From HGM04593 sp045646965 (GTDB lineage Bacteria; Bacteroidota; Bacteroidia; Bacteroidales; Bacteroidaceae), in contig JAZRLR010000022.1 of assembly GCA_045646965.1 (NCBI GenBank), positions 1 to 60,663 on the forward strand: a stretch of DNA of 60,663 nucleotides. Reading direction: 5' to 3'. The notes under the pieces were generated by a model, which saw only the letters and a list, made by a program, of their open reading frames with translations, did no database searches and was not told the DNA's origin. Made by a program: the position numbers and the translations under genes. Below are positions 50,359 to 58,965 of the stretch, one piece after another (the stretch's first letter is position 1; the number at the start of each line of letters is the position of its first letter).

Positions 50359-51696
50359 TTAATCGAAATACTTTTCCAGCTTTTTGAGCACATTCTCGAG
50401 GCAGAAGATGATAACGTGGTCGTCGGCCTGTATCATAGTGTTTCCCGTAACGTGCATACCCTCGCCGTTTCTTATGAGGCCGCCGATGGTTGCGCCTGCG
50501 GGCAACGACATATCCTTGACCACCTTGCGAGTGATGAGCGCACCCTCTTTCACGGGGAACTCTGCCACGACGGCTTGTATGAAGGTGAGACACTTCACGC
50601 TCGACACATCGGTCTTGAGCATCATCTGGAAGATATTGCTCGCCGCAAGTTTTTTCTTGTTTATCACAGAACCTATGTCCATATTCTCGGCCATAGATAT
50701 GTAGTCGATATTCTCAATCTCGGCCACGGTGCGGTAGACACCCGAGCGCTTTGCCGAGAGACAGGCGAGGATATTTGCCTCGGAGTTATCGCTCAACGAG
50801 ATAAATGCGTCGGTGTGCTCGATGCCCTCGCTGCGCAACAGCTCGGGATCGCGTGCATCGCCGTTTATCACCATAACACGGTCATCGACAAGCTCAAGCA
50901 GCCTGCGGCAACGCGCAAGGTCACTCTCGATTATCTTCACCTTTATATTGTCGGGGATGAGCTTTGTGGTGCGCACCGCAATGCGGCTGCCGCCCATTAT
51001 AATAATACTGCGCACCTCGGAGAACTCCTCCTTGCCGCAGATTTTGCGTATATAGGGTATCTTACCCTTCACTGTCATAAAGCAGACAAGGTCGTCGGGC
51101 TCCACGGCATCGTTTCCGCGGGGGATAATTGTCTCGTCACCACGCTGAATCGCCACGACGTGATAGGGGGTGTCGCCGGGGAAATCCTTGAACTTGGTTC
51201 CCAAGATGGGAGCGCCCGCGCGCACCTTGACACCAATCATAAGAAGCTCGCCATTTCCAAATTCAAGGAGCTGGCGCATCCAGCTATATTTTATGCCGGT
51301 GGTTATCTCCTCGGCGGCAAGCTGCTCGGGGTAGATGAGCGAGTCGATGCCAAGGGATGCAAAGTAGCTTTTATGTTTCGGCTGAAGATATTCGTAGTTG
51401 TCGATACGGGCCACCGTCTTTTTTGCACCCAGATAATGCGCAAGTATACAAGCGGTTACATTAACGCTCTCGTCGGGCGTTACGGCCACGAAGAGTTCGG
51501 CACTGTCCACGCCCGCCTGTTTGAGGTCGGTTATCTTTGTAGGGCTTCCCACCTGTGCCTTGAGGTCGAAGAGAGACTCCATTTTGCCAAGCTTTTCTTG
51601 ACTTTCGTCCATAAGCACCACATTCTCGCTGCCCACGGAGAACATCTTGGCAAGGTGAGTGCCCACGGCGCCTGCACCTGCTATGACAATCTTCAT
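50359..51696 (-). CDS. trkA: Trk potassium transporter regulatory subunit
   Basis: This 445-residue cytosolic protein consists of two RCK units. Each has a nucleotide-binding Rossmann motif: MKIVIAGAGAVGTHLAKMFS at the N-terminus and IIIMGGSRIAVRTTKLI in the middle; both are followed by RCK_C-type domains. NAD(H) binding gates TrkH. It lies between dxs (6 bases) and trkH (50 bases) in one probable leftward operon. Confidence 0.95.
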   Translation of the reverse strand: MKIVIAGAGAVGTHLAKMFSVGSENVVLMDESQEKLGKMESLFDLKAQVGSPTKITDLKQAGVDSAELFVAVTPDESVNVTACILAHYLGAKKTVARIDNYEYLQPKHKSYFASLGIDSLIYPEQLAAEEITTGIKYSWMRQLLEFGNGELLMIGVKVRAGAPILGTKFKDFPGDTPYHVVAIQRGDETIIPRGNDAVEPDDLVCFMTVKGKIPYIRKICGKEEFSEVRSIIIMGGSRIAVRTTKLIPDNIKVKIIESDLARCRRLLELVDDRVMVINGDARDPELLRSEGIEHTDAFISLSDNSEANILACLSAKRSGVYRTVAEIENIDYISMAENMDIGSVINKKKLAASNIFQMMLKTDVSSVKCLTFIQAVVAEFPVKEGALITRKVVKDMSLPAGATIGGLIRNGEGMHVTGNTMIQADDHVIIFCLENVLKKLEKYFD

Positions 51697-51702
51697 AACT
51701 TT

Positions 51703-53601
51703 TTACTTTTTAAAATTAAGTATCGCACGCACCACCGAGTCGCAGTCCATACCGCAAAGGGCATAGAGCTCGGCGGGTGTTCCGTGTTCCACAAAATTGT
51801 CGGGGATACCTATGGGAGTTATCGAGGGCTTGTAGCCGCCAGCCGACATAAATTCGGTTACGGCACTTGCAAGACCGCCCTTGACACAGCCGTCCTCAAC
51901 CGTTACAATGTATTTGAATTTCTCGCCCACCTCGCGCAGAATATTTGTGTCTATGGGCTTGAGGAAACGCATATCGTAGTGTGCCACGCTCACGCCCTGC
52001 TTCTCGGCCTCGGCTACGGCACGTTCCATAACCTTGCCTATGGGGCCTATTGTGAGAAGTGCCACGTCGCTACCCTCCTTGAGTTTGCGGCTTGTGCCCA
52101 CCTGCACTGCCTCTAGCGGACATTTCCACTCGGTGAGAGAGCCCGTTCCGCGGGGGTAACGTATGACGAATGTACCCATAGAGGGCTGCTGTGCGGTGTA
52201 CATAAGACGGCGCAGCTCGCACTCGTCGTAGGGTGAACAGATGGTTATATTGGGAATGGGACGCAGATAGGCAAGGTCGTAGGCGCCGTGGTGTGTGGCA
52301 CCGTCCTCGCCCACAAGACCGGCTCTGTCGAGGCAAAGCACCATATCGACACGCTGCAAGGCTGCGTCGTGTATGAGGTTGTCGTAGGCACGCTGCATAA
52401 ACGAAGAGTAGATATTGCAGAAAGGCATCGCACCACCCTTGGCAAGACCTGCCGAGAAGGTTACTGCGTGTCCTTCGGCTATACCCACATCGAAGAAACG
52501 CGAGGGCATCTCCCTCATAAGCAGGTTCATAGAACAGCCTGTGGGCATAGCGGGTGTCACGCCCACAATCTTGTCGTTGGCGCGTGCAAGCTCCACAAGT
52601 GTCTCGCCAAAGACATCCTGAAAACGGGGGCTGCCGCCCGATTTCACAAGGCGCTCACCTGTCTCTATGTCGAAGAGACCGGGCTGATGCCACAAGGTAG
52701 GTGTCTGCTCGGCGGGTTTGTAGCCCCTGCCCTTCACGGTGTGTATGTGTAGCATCTTGGGGCCTTTCATATCCTTTATGAGGTGCAGCATACGCACAAG
52801 CTCGCGCACATCGTGGCCATCCACGGGGCCGAAGTAACGCGCGGCAAAAGCCTCAAAGATATTGTGCTGACGGAAGAGCATCGACTTGAGCCCGTTATTG
52901 AAACGGGTGAGGGTGTTTGCTCTGCGTTTGTTGAGCAGCCCGATACGTGTGAAACAGCGGGCTATTCTGTAGCGTATTTTATTGTATAGCTTCGACGAGT
53001 GCATTGAAATGAGCAACTGGCTCAAGCCGCCCACGCTCTTGTCGATGGACATATTATTGTCGTTGAGTATCACAAGGAGGTCGTTCTCGCTGTTCGAGAG
53101 GTTATTGAGGCCCTCAAAGGCAAGACCACCGCTCATTGAGCCGTCGCCGATGATTGCCACCACCTTCTCGTGACTGCCATTCAGAGCCGCCGATGTGGCA
53201 AGACCAAGAGCCGCCGAAATGGAGTTTGAGGCGTGGCCCGCGATGAAGGAGTCGTATTCACTCTCGTCGGGAGCGGGGAAAGGCTTCACTCCGTTCAACT
53301 TGCGATTGGTGTGGAAGCGGTCGCGACGACCTGTTAAAATCTTGTGTCCATAGGCCTGGTGTCCCACGTCCCACACAAGTTTGTCGGAGGGGGTGTCATA
53401 GACGTAATGCAAAGCCACGGTGAGTTCCACCGAGCCGAGGCTCGATGCAAAGTGTCCGGGGTTTGTGGAACAGGATTCAATGATAAAATCTCTCAACTCG
53501 GCACACACACGCGGCAAAAGCTTTTCGGGCAGGGCGCGCAGGTCGGCCGGGGAGTCGATTTTCGACAATAAAGGGTATTTTGTACTATCTTTCTTTTCCA
53601 T
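51703..53601 (-). CDS. dxs: 1-deoxy-D-xylulose-5-phosphate synthase
   Basis: This 632-residue thiamin-diphosphate enzyme starts the MEP isoprenoid pathway. The ThDP-binding GDGSMSGGLAFEGLNN, the GHFASSLGSVELTVALHYV start, the WDVGHQAYGHKILTGRRD region and the C-terminal PSITPIGIPDNFVEHG are normal. I use the ATG at 53601 (MEKKDS) instead of 53616 because the extension has no ribosome site. It is the first gene of dxs-trkA-trkH. Confidence 0.96.
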   Translation of the reverse strand: MEKKDSTKYPLLSKIDSPADLRALPEKLLPRVCAELRDFIIESCSTNPGHFASSLGSVELTVALHYVYDTPSDKLVWDVGHQAYGHKILTGRRDRFHTNRKLNGVKPFPAPDESEYDSFIAGHASNSISAALGLATSAALNGSHEKVVAIIGDGSMSGGLAFEGLNNLSNSENDLLVILNDNNMSIDKSVGGLSQLLISMHSSKLYNKIRYRIARCFTRIGLLNKRRANTLTRFNNGLKSMLFRQHNIFEAFAARYFGPVDGHDVRELVRMLHLIKDMKGPKMLHIHTVKGRGYKPAEQTPTLWHQPGLFDIETGERLVKSGGSPRFQDVFGETLVELARANDKIVGVTPAMPTGCSMNLLMREMPSRFFDVGIAEGHAVTFSAGLAKGGAMPFCNIYSSFMQRAYDNLIHDAALQRVDMVLCLDRAGLVGEDGATHHGAYDLAYLRPIPNITICSPYDECELRRLMYTAQQPSMGTFVIRYPRGTGSLTEWKCPLEAVQVGTSRKLKEGSDVALLTIGPIGKVMERAVAEAEKQGVSVAHYDMRFLKPIDTNILREVGEKFKYIVTVEDGCVKGGLASAVTEFMSAGGYKPSITPIGIPDNFVEHGTPAELYALCGMDCDSVVRAILNFKK

Positions 53602-53748
53602 ACTCTTATGCGGCATAAAAACCGAAAATTATTGCAATATTAGGCTTTTTATGGAAAAAAAGCAATTTTTAAGGTGCTTTAAATCTCGCACAGCCCTAAA
53701 TCGCATCAAAATTTTCTGCGAAGATAGTGAATAATTGTGTAACTTCAC

Positions 53749-53756
53749 TACATTTG
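53749..53756 (+). promoter_or_regulatory. -7 box TACATTTG of the GSCFA-murF/alr unit
   Basis: TACATTTG lies 32 bases before the GSCFA ATG. A minus-strand TAATATTG near 53635 may serve dxs. Confidence 0.5.
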
Positions 53757-53787
53757 CAATAAATTGCAAAGAGGCGCGGCAACAGTT

Positions 53788-54783
53788 ATGCAGCTTATCA
53801 CACCCGTAGAACCACAAAAAAGCCCCATTTCAATAACGCACAGGAGCGGAATTCTGCTCTTGGGCTCTTGCTTTGCGCAGAATATCGGCAACCGCCTCAC
53901 GGGGTACAAGTTCAATGCCTGCATAAACCCTTTCGGCATAATATACAACCCGCTCTCTATCTCCACAGCCCTGCACAGAATATGCAGCGGCAAGGAGTTC
54001 GACGCGCAAGAGCCTCTTTTTTTTGAGCACAATGGCAAGTGGCACAGCGCCCTGCACCACGGCGATTTCTCACGCGACAGCGCCGCAGAACTCGCCGACG
54101 CGGTGAACGACTCCCTGCGCAAAGCCCACGCAATGATAAAAGAGGCCGAGGTGGTGGTTATCACCTTCGGCACGGCATACGCATACGAGCGCACCTGCGA
54201 CAAGGTGGTTGTGGGCAATTGTCACAAACTGCCCGCGTCACATTTCACGCGCCGTCTATTGAGCATAGCAGAGATAACCGAGGCCATAGGGCGCAATATA
54301 GAAAATATAACAGCCACAAACCCCGGCGTGCGTTTTCTGTTTACGGTGAGCCCCATAAGACACCTGCGCGACGGCGCCCACGGCAACCAGTTGAGCAAGA
54401 GCACGCTGCTGCTCGCCATCGCAGAGTTGGAAAAGCGCTACCCGCAGCACACGGCATATTTCCCCGCATACGAGATTGTGCTCGACGAGCTGCGCGACTA
54501 CCGCTTCTATGCCGAGGATATGACACACCCCTCGCCCACAGCCATAGAATATATCTGGGAGAAATTCTCAGAAAGTCTCATTTCGCCCGAGAGCCGCAGA
54601 CTATGCGCCGAAGTTGAGGAGATTGCCCGCGCACTCGCCCATCGCCCGTTCGACGAGAAGAGCAGCGCATACGCCGCTTTCCTCAAGCGCACGGGAGAGA
54701 AGATTGCCTCGATAACCGAGAGACACCCCTATCTTGATTTTGAAAAGGAGAAAGAAAAATGCAATATACAATTGGTAAAATAG
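53788..54783 (+). CDS. GSCFA domain protein
   Basis: This 331-residue SGNH-hydrolase-like protein is named for its N-terminal signature, seen here as ILLLGSCFAQNIGNRL. Further conserved blocks are VVVITFGTAYAYER and VSPIRHLRDG, which hold likely active-site residues, and a C-terminal His in EDMTHPSPTAIEYIW. The biological substrate is unknown. The ATG at 53788 (MQLITPVEP) is preferred over a TTG at 53764. It overlaps the murF-alr start by 25 bases. Confidence 0.85.
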   Translation: MQLITPVEPQKSPISITHRSGILLLGSCFAQNIGNRLTGYKFNACINPFGIIYNPLSISTALHRICSGKEFDAQEPLFFEHNGKWHSALHHGDFSRDSAAELADAVNDSLRKAHAMIKEAEVVVITFGTAYAYERTCDKVVVGNCHKLPASHFTRRLLSIAEITEAIGRNIENITATNPGVRFLFTVSPIRHLRDGAHGNQLSKSTLLLAIAELEKRYPQHTAYFPAYEIVLDELRDYRFYAEDMTHPSPTAIEYIWEKFSESLISPESRRLCAEVEEIARALAHRPFDEKSSAYAAFLKRTGEKIASITERHPYLDFEKEKEKCNIQLVK

Positions 54784-57236
54784 CCGAGATACTGAAGGCC
54801 CCCTGCACAGGCAGCGGCAACAGAACCGTGACACACCTGCTCACCGACAGCCGCTCACTCAACTTCCCCGAGGAGACACTTTTCTTTGCGATATGCACAA
54901 AACACGGCAACGGACACAACTACATCGACGAGCTTTACAAGCGCGGCGTGCGCAGCTTTGTCGTGGAGACAGCCGTGGAGCCCGTCACCTACCCCGAGGC
55001 CTCATTCATCGCAGTAGAGAACTGCGTGAAAGCGTTGCAAAGCCTTGTGGCACACCATCGCGCACAATTCTCAATACCTGTCGTAGGTGTCACAGGCAGC
55101 GACGGCAAGACAATTGTAAAGGAGTGGCTCCACCAGCTCACAGCCGAGAGCTACAACACAGCCCGCTCGCCTCGCAGCTACAATTCACAGATAGGTGTTC
55201 CGCTGTCGGTGTGGAAAATTGACGAAGAGAGCACGCTCGGCATCTTTGAAGCAGGCATATCACAGCCCGCCGAGATGGAGAAACTGCAAAGAATCATACG
55301 CCCCACGATAGGCATAATCACAAATATAAGCAACGCACACCAGGAGAACTTCGACACGCTGCAGCAGAAGTGCGGCGAGAAACTGCAACTCTTCAAGGGG
55401 TGCGATACCATAATATACAACGCCGACAACCACATAATCGCCGACTGCGTGGCACGCGCTATGCTGCCGTCGCGCGAAATTGCCTGGTCGTGCAAAGACT
55501 CGGAGCGCCCGCTCTTCATAGAGAAGATTGAGAAGCACGAGAGCGGCACCTCCATAGAATACCGCTACCTCTCGATGAGCGGCCGTTACAGCATCCCCTT
55601 CTGCGACGAGGCCTCCATAGAGAACTCTATAAACTGCCTTGCCGCGGCACTCTGCCTTATGGTACCCCCCGAAAGCATTGCGAGAAAGATGTCACAGCTC
55701 GAGCCTGTGGCTATGCGTCTCGAGGTAAAAGAGGGCAAGAGCGGCTGTATGCTCATAAACGACAGCTACAACGCCGACATAGCTTCGCTCGAGATTGCAC
55801 TCGACTTTCTCGAGCGCCGTTGTGCCACACTGCCCCACCTGCGCAAGACACTCATTCTCTCGGATATAAAACAGACAGGGTTGAGCCCCTGCGCGCTCTA
55901 CCACACAGTAGCTCAATACATTGAGCGACACGGTATAGAGCGTTTCATAGGCGTGGGCGAGGATATAAAGAGCGAGCAGGCGAGGTTTGAAAAACTGCCG
56001 ATGGAATCGCACTTTTTCGACACCACCGATGCTTTTATGCAATCGCCGCTGCCAAGCAGTTTCTGCAACGAGGCGATACTTATAAAGGGAGCACGCCGTT
56101 TCCACTTCGAGGAGATAAGTGAGGCTCTCGAAAAGAAGGTGCACCAGACAATCCTCGAGGTAAACCTCAACGCCTTGTGCGACAACCTGAACCGCTACCG
56201 CAACAGCCTGAAGGAGGGCACCAAGTGTGTCTGTATGGTGAAGGCGGGAGCCTACGGAGCGGGAGCTCTGGAGGTGGCACGCACATTGCAGGACTGCCGC
56301 GTCGATTACCTTGCCGTGGCCGTGGCCGACGAAGGCGCCGAGCTGCGCAAAGCCGGAATATCCACGGGTATCATAGTTATGAACCCCGAGCCGAGCTCTT
56401 TCCGCACCCTCTTCGAGAACAAACTCGAGCCCGAGGTTTACAGTTTCAATATGCTGCGCCAGCTCACACAGGCTGCTCTGCGCGAGGGCATCACCGACTA
56501 CCCCGTACACATAAAGATAGACACGGGAATGCACCGCCTGGGCTTTCTGCCCGAGGAGATTCCCGCCCTTGTGGAGGAGCTGAAGAGAGACAAGACACTC
56601 ACTCCGCGCTCGGTATTCTCACATTTTGCGGGCAGCGACAGCGACCTCTTCGACGAGTATTCACAGATGCAGCAAGAGTGCTTCGAGGCGGCGAGCAGCG
56701 CTCTGCAGGCGGGTTTCAAGCACAAAATTCTGCGCCACCTGTGCAACAGCGCGGGAGCCGAGCGCTTCCCCCACGCGCAATATGAGATGGTGCGCCTGGG
56801 CATAGGGCTCTACGGCATCTCACCTATGGGAGGCGACGCTACGCTGCGCCCCATTTCAACCCTCAAGACTATAATTCTGCAAATACACGACCTGCCCGCA
56901 GGCGAGACCGTGGGATACAGCCGCCGCGGCAAGCTCACACGCCCCTCGCGCATAGCGGCCCTGCCCATAGGATATGCCGACGGCCTTAACCGCAGGCTGG
57001 GCAACGGACGCGGCTACTGCATAATAAATGGCAAGAAAGCCCCCTACATAGGAAATATATGTATGGACGTGTGTATGGCAGATGTCACAGATATAGAATG
57101 TAACGAGGGCGATACCGTGGAGATATTCGGTAACGCCCTGTCGGTGGAGAAGGTTGCCGAGTGGCTCGACACCATCCCTTATGAGGTTCTCACCGCCGTA
57201 TCCACACGAATAAAAAGAGTGTACTACAGCGATTGA
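54759..57236 (+). CDS. bifunctional MurF ligase-alanine racemase fusion
   Basis: This 825-residue fusion unites two steps of cell-wall precursor synthesis. The MurF half (about 1-450) has the ATP motif VVGVTGSDGKTIVKEWL and ligates D-Ala-D-Ala to UDP-MurNAc-tripeptide. The Alr half (about 455-825) begins LEVNLNALCDNLNRYRNSLK and has the PLP lysine in CMVKAGAYGAGALEVA and the catalytic tyrosine region GETVGYSRRGK. The KAGAYGAG site is the Bacteroidota variant of the KADAYGHG motif. The fusion is typical of Bacteroidota. It overlaps the GSCFA gene. Confidence 0.95.
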   Translation: MQYTIGKIAEILKAPCTGSGNRTVTHLLTDSRSLNFPEETLFFAICTKHGNGHNYIDELYKRGVRSFVVETAVEPVTYPEASFIAVENCVKALQSLVAHHRAQFSIPVVGVTGSDGKTIVKEWLHQLTAESYNTARSPRSYNSQIGVPLSVWKIDEESTLGIFEAGISQPAEMEKLQRIIRPTIGIITNISNAHQENFDTLQQKCGEKLQLFKGCDTIIYNADNHIIADCVARAMLPSREIAWSCKDSERPLFIEKIEKHESGTSIEYRYLSMSGRYSIPFCDEASIENSINCLAAALCLMVPPESIARKMSQLEPVAMRLEVKEGKSGCMLINDSYNADIASLEIALDFLERRCATLPHLRKTLILSDIKQTGLSPCALYHTVAQYIERHGIERFIGVGEDIKSEQARFEKLPMESHFFDTTDAFMQSPLPSSFCNEAILIKGARRFHFEEISEALEKKVHQTILEVNLNALCDNLNRYRNSLKEGTKCVCMVKAGAYGAGALEVARTLQDCRVDYLAVAVADEGAELRKAGISTGIIVMNPEPSSFRTLFENKLEPEVYSFNMLRQLTQAALREGITDYPVHIKIDTGMHRLGFLPEEIPALVEELKRDKTLTPRSVFSHFAGSDSDLFDEYSQMQQECFEAASSALQAGFKHKILRHLCNSAGAERFPHAQYEMVRLGIGLYGISPMGGDATLRPISTLKTIILQIHDLPAGETVGYSRRGKLTRPSRIAALPIGYADGLNRRLGNGRGYCIINGKKAPYIGNICMDVCMADVTDIECNEGDTVEIFGNALSVEKVAEWLDTIPYEVLTAVSTRIKRVYYSD

Positions 57237-57247
57237 GGATTCAGAGG

Positions 57248-58594
57248 CTAAAAAACGCCCAGATTCTTCAAGAATATATAGAGTATGAGCAGCGGTGTAA
57301 TATATCGCAGCATAAACACTATTACGGGTACAAGAAAACTCTTCACCGCACCGTGGTTCGAAATCTCCTCCACCAGGAACGAGCGTTTCATAAACCACGC
57401 CACAACTATGCAGGTAAACATCGCACCCAGAGGCATAAGAATATTTGCCGTTATGTAGTCGAACACATCTACGAGCGTAGCTCCCGCAATCTTTATACCC
57501 ATAAAATCAATGTCGAGTACAACGCTCAAAGTGAGGGCGCTCAACGCAATGGAAAGCCCCGAAGTGAGAGCGGCCGCCCATCGGCGAGCAATCTTGAATT
57601 CCTCGGCAAAGTAGGCCGTGAGCACCTCGTGGAACGAGATTGTAGAGGTGAGTGAGGCAAGCATCACAAGCACAAAGAACACTGTAGACCACAACGACGC
57701 CAAAGGCATACCTTTAAAAATCTCGGGCAGGGTGACAAAGACAAGCGACGCACCCTCCGAGGGCTGTAACCCCGCGCTGAACACAGCAGGGAATATCACA
57801 AGGCCGGCAAGCAGCGACACAAGCATTGTGAGCAGAGCCACGTTAAAGGAGGTCTGCAACAGATTATTGCTCTTTCTGAAATAAGAGGCATAGGTGACCA
57901 TACAACCCATACCCACCGAGAGCGAAAAGAAAGCCTGGCCTATAGCCATCATAATCGTTTCGGGCGAAAAGGCTGCCGAAAAGTCGGGAGAGAGGAAGAA
58001 ACGATAACCCTCCATTGCCCCGGGCATAAAAGCTACACGCACAGCCATAATCAAGAGTATCACAAAGAGCGCGGGCATCATCACACGAGACGCCTTCTCA
58101 ATGCCCTTCTCCACTCCACGCGCAATAATTATGTGCGTGAGCAGAATAAATACCACCGCATAGAAAAACGGGCGCCACGAACCCTGAAACGCTGCAAACT
58201 GCTCGGTAAACGATGCGGGAGAGGAGTAAAGCCCCCCCGTTGCCGAGCTCACAAGATACTCGAGCGACCACCCGGCAATTATATAGTAGTAACCCGATAT
58301 AAGAAGCGCACCAAGCACGCCGCAGTAACCGAGCCACCCCCATTTCTTCGATAAAGCACGAAAAGCACCTACCGCATTTTTTCGCGTTTTACGCCCCACG
58401 GCAAACTCCGCAATCATTGCAGGGATACCCACAGCAAACACACTTATGAGAAAAACCAGCAGAAAAGCAGCTCCACCGTGCTTGCCCGCGATGTAAGGGA
58501 AACGCCAGATGGCACCGAGACCTATGGCACTGCCCGCAGCAACAAGCACAACACTTAATTTGCCTCCGAATGAGGCACGATTATCTTCTTTCAT
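57248..58594 (-). CDS. sodium-dependent transporter (NSS family)
   Basis: This 448-residue LeuT-fold symporter has FGGKLSVVLVAAGSAIGLGA then IWRFPYIAGKHGGAAFLLVF at the N-terminus (TM1 and the unwound substrate/Na+ site) and SVGMGCMVTYASYF in TM6. Twelve hydrophobic segments are expected. The substrate is probably an amino acid or similar amine. It is monocistronic and converges on murF-alr with an 11-base gap. Confidence 0.92.
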   Translation of the reverse strand: MKEDNRASFGGKLSVVLVAAGSAIGLGAIWRFPYIAGKHGGAAFLLVFLISVFAVGIPAMIAEFAVGRKTRKNAVGAFRALSKKWGWLGYCGVLGALLISGYYYIIAGWSLEYLVSSATGGLYSSPASFTEQFAAFQGSWRPFFYAVVFILLTHIIIARGVEKGIEKASRVMMPALFVILLIMAVRVAFMPGAMEGYRFFLSPDFSAAFSPETIMMAIGQAFFSLSVGMGCMVTYASYFRKSNNLLQTSFNVALLTMLVSLLAGLVIFPAVFSAGLQPSEGASLVFVTLPEIFKGMPLASLWSTVFFVLVMLASLTSTISFHEVLTAYFAEEFKIARRWAAALTSGLSIALSALTLSVVLDIDFMGIKIAGATLVDVFDYITANILMPLGAMFTCIVVAWFMKRSFLVEEISNHGAVKSFLVPVIVFMLRYITPLLILYIFLKNLGVF

Positions 58595-58619
58595 ATTCTA
58601 TTTCATTAAATTCGCCCGC

Positions 58620-58843
58620 AAAGATAGATACAAGCGAGCGAAAAATATAAAGCTTGCTTTGATATTTTTTACTGCGAGCGCAGTATATCTTCGAGCGAAG
58701 CCCAAAGATAGGTACAAGCGAGCGAAAGTTTTATAAAGCGAGTGAGAAAAAAATTTATTTTTAACTCGCAACGAGCGCAAATAAACTCGGCGAAGCCAAT
58801 ATATAAAGCTTGCTTTGATATTTTTTGCAGCGAGCGCAGGGAT
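58620..58843. repeat. short direct repeats in the transporter/BspA intergenic region
   Basis: AAAGATAGATACAAGCGAGCG (58620-58640) recurs as AAAGATAGGTACAAGCGAGCG (about 58702). A second unit, AAAGCTTGCTTTGATATTTT, with CTGCGAGCGCAG after it, recurs at about 58650 and 58804. GCGAGCG and TCGAGCGAAG cores are scattered through the whole segment. The copies have palindromic cores. They resemble interspersed intergenic repeats of Bacteroidales, though I cannot match a named family. Confidence 0.6.
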
Positions 58844-58873
58844 ATACAAACAGTAGAAAAGCCACCCTCCTCC

Positions 58874-58929
58874 TTTAACATACTTTAACAAACGGGTGGG
58901 GTAATTGCAATACATTTAATTTATATTTG
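58874..58929 (+). promoter_or_regulatory. shared promoter-region element upstream of the BspA-like gene
   Basis: TTTAACATACTTTAACAAAC is followed by GGGTGGGGTAATTG, and TATATTTG lies at 58922-58929, 37 bases after the second TTAACA. The element matches the one at 29510-29564 in order and spacing. Confidence 0.6.
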
Positions 58930-58965
58930 TGCTTATAAATAACAATATTAAACACAATATAAATT

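Noticed and set aside
50416..52116. 566-residue plus-strand open frame spanning trkA and dxs
   Set aside because: It crosses two well-supported genes on the opposite strand and shows no motif.
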